64,000 bases of DNA from Paenibacillus sp. MAHUQ-63 (lineage in GTDB: Bacteria; Bacillota; Bacilli; Paenibacillales; NBRC-103111): NCBI RefSeq assembly GCF_028765165.1, contig NZ_JARADB010000002.1, forward strand, positions 930,001 through 994,000, written 5' to 3'. Below the pieces are notes generated by a model, which ran no database searches, was not told the origin of the DNA, and was given only the letters and a program-made list of their open reading frames with translations. The translations under genes and the position numbers were made by a program. Each line of letters begins with the position of its first letter. The stretch's first letter is position 1. Below are positions 60,603 through 64,000 of this stretch, one piece after another.

Positions 60603-60684
60603 ACCGCGTTTGCCATCAAACGTCTCACGCACGTCTCACGCATTAATTAACCCTTGTCCAATTCATTCGAAGGAGCGATGAAGC

Positions 60685-62457
60685 ATGTCAGAGAAAGTCG
60701 TTGGCGGCAGTTTTGTAATATCGGATACGGACTTCAATCAGATCGTAACGCCCGAGGATTTTACCGAAGAGCACCGGATGATTGCGGATACGACGCGGGA
60801 TTTCGTAGCGGGCGAGGTGCTGCCGGTAGATGAGCATCTGGAGAAGCTCGATTACGATTTGACGGTCAAGCTGATGCGAAGTGCCGGGGAGCTGGGGCTG
60901 CTCGGTGCGGATGTACCGGAATTATACGGCGGGCTTGGGTTGGATAAAATCAGTTCGACGATCATTAGCGAAAATTTGGCGAAGGCCTCGTCTTTCGCGC
61001 TTTCGATCGGTGCGCATGTCGGAATCGGCACGCTGCCGATCGTCTTCTTCGGCACGCAGGAGCAGAAGAAGAAGTACTTGCCGGATCTGGCCACAGGCGC
61101 CAAAATCGCAGCGTACTGTTTGACGGAGCCAACGAGCGGTTCGGACGCGTTGGGCGCGAAAACGACGGCTCGGCTGAGCGAGGATGGCCGGCATTATGTG
61201 TTAAACGGCTCGAAATTGTATATTACGAATGCCGGGTTCGCCGATATTTTCATCGTATATGCCAAAATTAACGGAACCGACTTCACCGCCTTTATTTTGG
61301 AGAAAGGGACGCCAGGCTTCACGATGGGGCCGGAGGAGAAGAAGATGGGGATCAAGGGCTCGTCGACGCGTCCGCTCTATTTCGAAGACGTCCGCGTTCC
61401 GGTAGAGAATTTGCTCGGTGAGATCGGCAAAGGCCATCTGATTGCGTTCAATATATTGAATATTGGCCGTTACAAATTGGCTACAGGATGTCTGGGAGCG
61501 GCCAAGGAAACGATTGAGCTTGCGGCCAAATATGCGAATACGCGTCAGCAGTTCAATACGCCGATCTCGAAGTTCCCGCTCATCGGCAAAAAGTTGGCCG
61601 AAATGAACATTCAAACCTACATGCTCGAAAGCATGGTGTATAGAACGACAGGGCTGATGGACGCCATCCTGAAGGATATCGATCATACGAGTCCGGATGC
61701 GGGCAAGGTGTCTGCGAAAGGCATTTCCGAATACGCGTTGGAATGTTCGATCAATAAAGTATTCGCTTCCGAGGTTCTCGATTTCGTCGCCGATGAAGGC
61801 GTACAAATTCATGGCGGCTACGGCTTCATCCAAGAGTATAAAGTGGAGCGGATTTACCGGGATTCGCGGATTAACCGCATTTTCGAAGGAACGAATGAAA
61901 TTAACCGTCTGCTTATCCCCGGTACGTTGGTGAAGAAAGCGATGAAGGGCGAACTGCCTTTGCTGCAAAAAGCCGGGGCGCTGCAAGCGGAGCTCCTGTC
62001 GATCGTTCCGGGCCAGACGTTTGACGGCACACTGGAAGAAGAGGCTCATCTCATTGCGATGGCTAAGAAAATTTTTCTCATGGTTGGCGGTCTTGCCGTC
62101 CAGAAATACGGTGCCGCTCTGGAAAAAAAACAAGAGATTCTGAGTAACTTGGCCGATATCATGATTCAAATTTTTGCGGCGGAAAGCGGTCTTCTGCGGA
62201 CGAAGAAAGGGATTGCCAGAACCGGGGAGGACAAAGCGAGAAATGCCATTCAGATGACAGCGGTATACGTACACGAGGCTTTTGACAAAATTGAGGCATA
62301 CGCGAAGGAAGCACTAAGTACGATGGAAGAAGGAGATGTTCTTCGGACTCAATTGTCGATTTTGAAAAAGCTCACAAGACGCAGCGCTTTGAATACGGTC
62401 GGACTCAAGCGCGACATCGCCGCACGTGTTATTCAGGGAGAGAAGTTTATCGTCTAG
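60685..62457 (+). CDS. fadE: Acyl-CoA dehydrogenase FadE
   Basis: A 590-residue FAD-dependent acyl-CoA dehydrogenase of the long (VLCAD-like) type: TEPTSGSDA, MGIKGSSTRPL, the central helical bundle, and EGTNEINRLLIPG with the catalytic Glu region, followed by an extra ~170-residue C-terminal domain. Takes electrons in the first step of beta-oxidation and gives them to EtfAB. GAAGGAGCGATG precedes the ATG. The fadD gene follows after 36 bases. Confidence 0.93.
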   Translation: MSEKVVGGSFVISDTDFNQIVTPEDFTEEHRMIADTTRDFVAGEVLPVDEHLEKLDYDLTVKLMRSAGELGLLGADVPELYGGLGLDKISSTIISENLAKASSFALSIGAHVGIGTLPIVFFGTQEQKKKYLPDLATGAKIAAYCLTEPTSGSDALGAKTTARLSEDGRHYVLNGSKLYITNAGFADIFIVYAKINGTDFTAFILEKGTPGFTMGPEEKKMGIKGSSTRPLYFEDVRVPVENLLGEIGKGHLIAFNILNIGRYKLATGCLGAAKETIELAAKYANTRQQFNTPISKFPLIGKKLAEMNIQTYMLESMVYRTTGLMDAILKDIDHTSPDAGKVSAKGISEYALECSINKVFASEVLDFVADEGVQIHGGYGFIQEYKVERIYRDSRINRIFEGTNEINRLLIPGTLVKKAMKGELPLLQKAGALQAELLSIVPGQTFDGTLEEEAHLIAMAKKIFLMVGGLAVQKYGAALEKKQEILSNLADIMIQIFAAESGLLRTKKGIARTGEDKARNAIQMTAVYVHEAFDKIEAYAKEALSTMEEGDVLRTQLSILKKLTRRSALNTVGLKRDIAARVIQGEKFIV

Positions 62458-62493
62458 TCATCCGTGTGAAGAACCTGAGGGGGATGGTTTTGT

Positions 62494-64000
62494 ATGAGCG
62501 AAGCAAAGCCTTGGCTGCGTCACTATCCGGAGGAAGTGGCGCCGACTTACGAATACCCTAAGCACAATCTTGCACGCTTGTTGGTGGATTCCGCACAGAA
62601 GCATCCGGACCGGCCTGCTTTATATTTTATGGGCACAACGCTGCGGTACCGGGAGTTGCTCGAGGCGTCGTACCGTTTTGCCGATGGATTGAAACAGCTG
62701 GGTGTGCTGCCGGGGGAACGGGTCTCCATTATGCTGCCGAACTGTCCTTCCGCTATAATCGCTTATTTCGGCACGCTGATGATGGGCGGTATCGTCGTGA
62801 TGACGAATCCGCTGTATGTGGAGAGGGAGCTGATTCATCAGCTCTCCGATTCCGGCGCGAGAATTATCGTTACGCTTGATCTGTTGTTTGACCGTGTGCA
62901 GAAGGCGAAAGCGAGAACGCCGATACAGTACATCATCGTGACTTCGATTAAGGACTATTTGCCTTTTCCCAAAAATGTATTGTATCCGATCAAGATGAAA
63001 AAAGACGGAGTCAAGCTCGATGTCGATTATGGGGGGGAAGGCGTATATGCCTTCAAAAGGTTGCTGCGGAGCGCTTCGCCAAATCCGGTTTGTGTGGATG
63101 TGAATGCCGATGAAGATATCGCCCTTCTGCAATATACGGGGGGAACGACCGGCATATCCAAAGGTGTCATGCTGACGCATACGAATTTGATCGCGAATAC
63201 GTACCAAACGACCAAATGGTGCTACCGGATTCAGACGGGCGCCGAAAGATTCCTGGGGGCGATTCCGTGCTTTCACGTTTTCGGTTTGACGGTGCTGCTC
63301 AACCAATCCATGCTGCAGGCGGGCATGCTGATTCTGATTCCGAAGTTCGATATCGCTACGATTCTGGATACTATAAATAAAATGAAGCCGACGATTTTTC
63401 CCGGAGCGCCGACGATGTATATCGCCATTATTAATCATAAACGGGTGAAGGCTGTAGACATTTCTTCTATTAATATATGTGTAAGCGGTTCAGCGCCTCT
63501 GCCTTTGGAAGTTCAAGAGAAGTTCGAGGCGTTGACCGGCGGGAAGCTGATCGAAGGCTACGGGTTAACGGAAGCGTCACCGGTTACGCATGCCAATCCG
63601 ATCTGGGGCTATCGCAAAATCGGTTCGATCGGGATCCCGCTGCCGGACACAACGGCCAAAGTGGTCGATGTGAATTCCGGCGAGGAACTGCCGGTGGGTG
63701 AAATCGGCGAGCTGCTTATCAAAGGACCACAGGTGATGAAAGGATATTGGCAGCGCGAGCAGGAGACGGCTATGACGATCCGCGACGGCTGGCTGTATAC
63801 CGGGGATATGGGCCGGATGGATGAGGAAGGGTTTTTCTCCATCGTTGACCGGAAGAAAGATTTGATCATTGCCGGAGGATACAATATATATCCCCGTGAG
63901 ATTGAAGAAGTGCTGTTCGAGCATCCCGCTATTATGGAAGCTGCGGTTGCCGGCGTGCCGGACGAATATCGCGGGGAAACGGTGAAAGCTTTCATCGTGC
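62494..64000 (+). CDS. fadD: Long-chain acyl-CoA synthetase, runs off the right edge
   Basis: Starts at ATG 62,494, with GAGGGGGATGG upstream, and stays open for 502 codons to the edge. It is an AMP-forming acyl-CoA ligase: P-loop-type YTGGTTGISKG near 214, AIPCFHVFGL, FPGAPTMYI, IEGYGLTEASP, LYTGDMGRMDEEGFF and the hinge region DRKKDLIIAGGYNIYPREIE. It activates fatty acids for beta-oxidation and corresponds to B. subtilis LcfA. Perhaps the last ~55 residues are beyond the window. It is in the same operon as fadE. Confidence 0.93.
   Translation, partial: MSEAKPWLRHYPEEVAPTYEYPKHNLARLLVDSAQKHPDRPALYFMGTTLRYRELLEASYRFADGLKQLGVLPGERVSIMLPNCPSAIIAYFGTLMMGGIVVMTNPLYVERELIHQLSDSGARIIVTLDLLFDRVQKAKARTPIQYIIVTSIKDYLPFPKNVLYPIKMKKDGVKLDVDYGGEGVYAFKRLLRSASPNPVCVDVNADEDIALLQYTGGTTGISKGVMLTHTNLIANTYQTTKWCYRIQTGAERFLGAIPCFHVFGLTVLLNQSMLQAGMLILIPKFDIATILDTINKMKPTIFPGAPTMYIAIINHKRVKAVDISSINICVSGSAPLPLEVQEKFEALTGGKLIEGYGLTEASPVTHANPIWGYRKIGSIGIPLPDTTAKVVDVNSGEELPVGEIGELLIKGPQVMKGYWQREQETAMTIRDGWLYTGDMGRMDEEGFFSIVDRKKDLIIAGGYNIYPREIEEVLFEHPAIMEAAVAGVPDEYRGETVKAFIV

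Overview
The window looks like chromosomal DNA of a spore-forming, low-to-moderate G+C Gram-positive bacterium, most likely a Paenibacillaceae member (Paenibacillus or a close relative). Pointers are a KapB-type sporulation protein, a YhcN/YlaJ-type spore lipoprotein, YfmM/YfmR/YkpA-type ABC-F ATPases, a B. subtilis-like FadR/fadN-fadA-fadE beta-oxidation regulon with a FadR operator, and strong Shine-Dalgarno sites with GTG/TTG starts. This assignment is inference; no rRNA or tRNA gene is present to confirm it.

Bases 1 to about 21,350 form a strongly AT-rich, acquired island. Its left part carries cargo that looks like anti-phage or nuclease functions: a CoiA-like nuclease (frameshifted near its end), a small winged-helix-like protein, a seven-repeat zinc-finger protein fused to a Vsr/PD-(D/E)XK-like nuclease, an Mrr-type restriction endonuclease, and a two-gene Gabija system (gajA-gajB, minus strand). 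Its right part is a Tn7-like transposition module, tnsA-tnsB-tnsC-tniQ. The module is surrounded by debris of related modules: an intact-length TnsB paralogue that has lost all three DDE catalytic residues, two short TnsB fragments beside it, and a TnsB C-terminal piece followed by a TniQ N-terminal piece beyond the functional tniQ. The left end of the element was not found and probably lies outside the window.

At about 21,350 the composition changes abruptly and a core gene begins without its 5' part: a large TadG-like protein of a Tad/Flp pilus locus, followed by a TadE-like pseudopilin, a prepilin peptidase and an FHA-domain protein. The island therefore appears to have cut through the Tad operon.

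From 25.9 to 44.5 kb lies housekeeping DNA: three ABC-F ATPases with a Dabb protein and an M42 aminopeptidase, several small conserved proteins, thioredoxin-like and KapB proteins, a Gfo/Idh/MocA oxidoreductase with a TRIC-type channel, a spore lipoprotein, a MoxR-ATPase/VWA pair, purT, a YkhA-like thioesterase and an AIM24-family protein. From 44.9 to 48.8 kb on the minus strand is a complete sulfate ABC transporter operon (cysT-cysW-cysA-sbp) with a good sigma-A promoter, followed by two alpha/beta hydrolases, a YezD-like protein and a SnoaL-like protein.

From 51.9 kb to the right edge is a fatty-acid beta-oxidation cluster: fadR-etfB-etfA on the minus strand, and fadF-fadN-fadA-fadE-fadD on the plus strand, with fadD running off the edge. 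A perfect 18-bp FadR palindrome sits just downstream of the fadR -10 box. The pathway is nearly complete: acyl-CoA synthetase (FadD), acyl-CoA dehydrogenase (FadE), hydratase/hydroxyacyl dehydrogenase (FadN), thiolase (FadA), and ETF plus an FeS membrane oxidoreductase (FadF) carrying electrons to the quinone pool. A 280-bp array of short repeated units lies between fadA and fadE.
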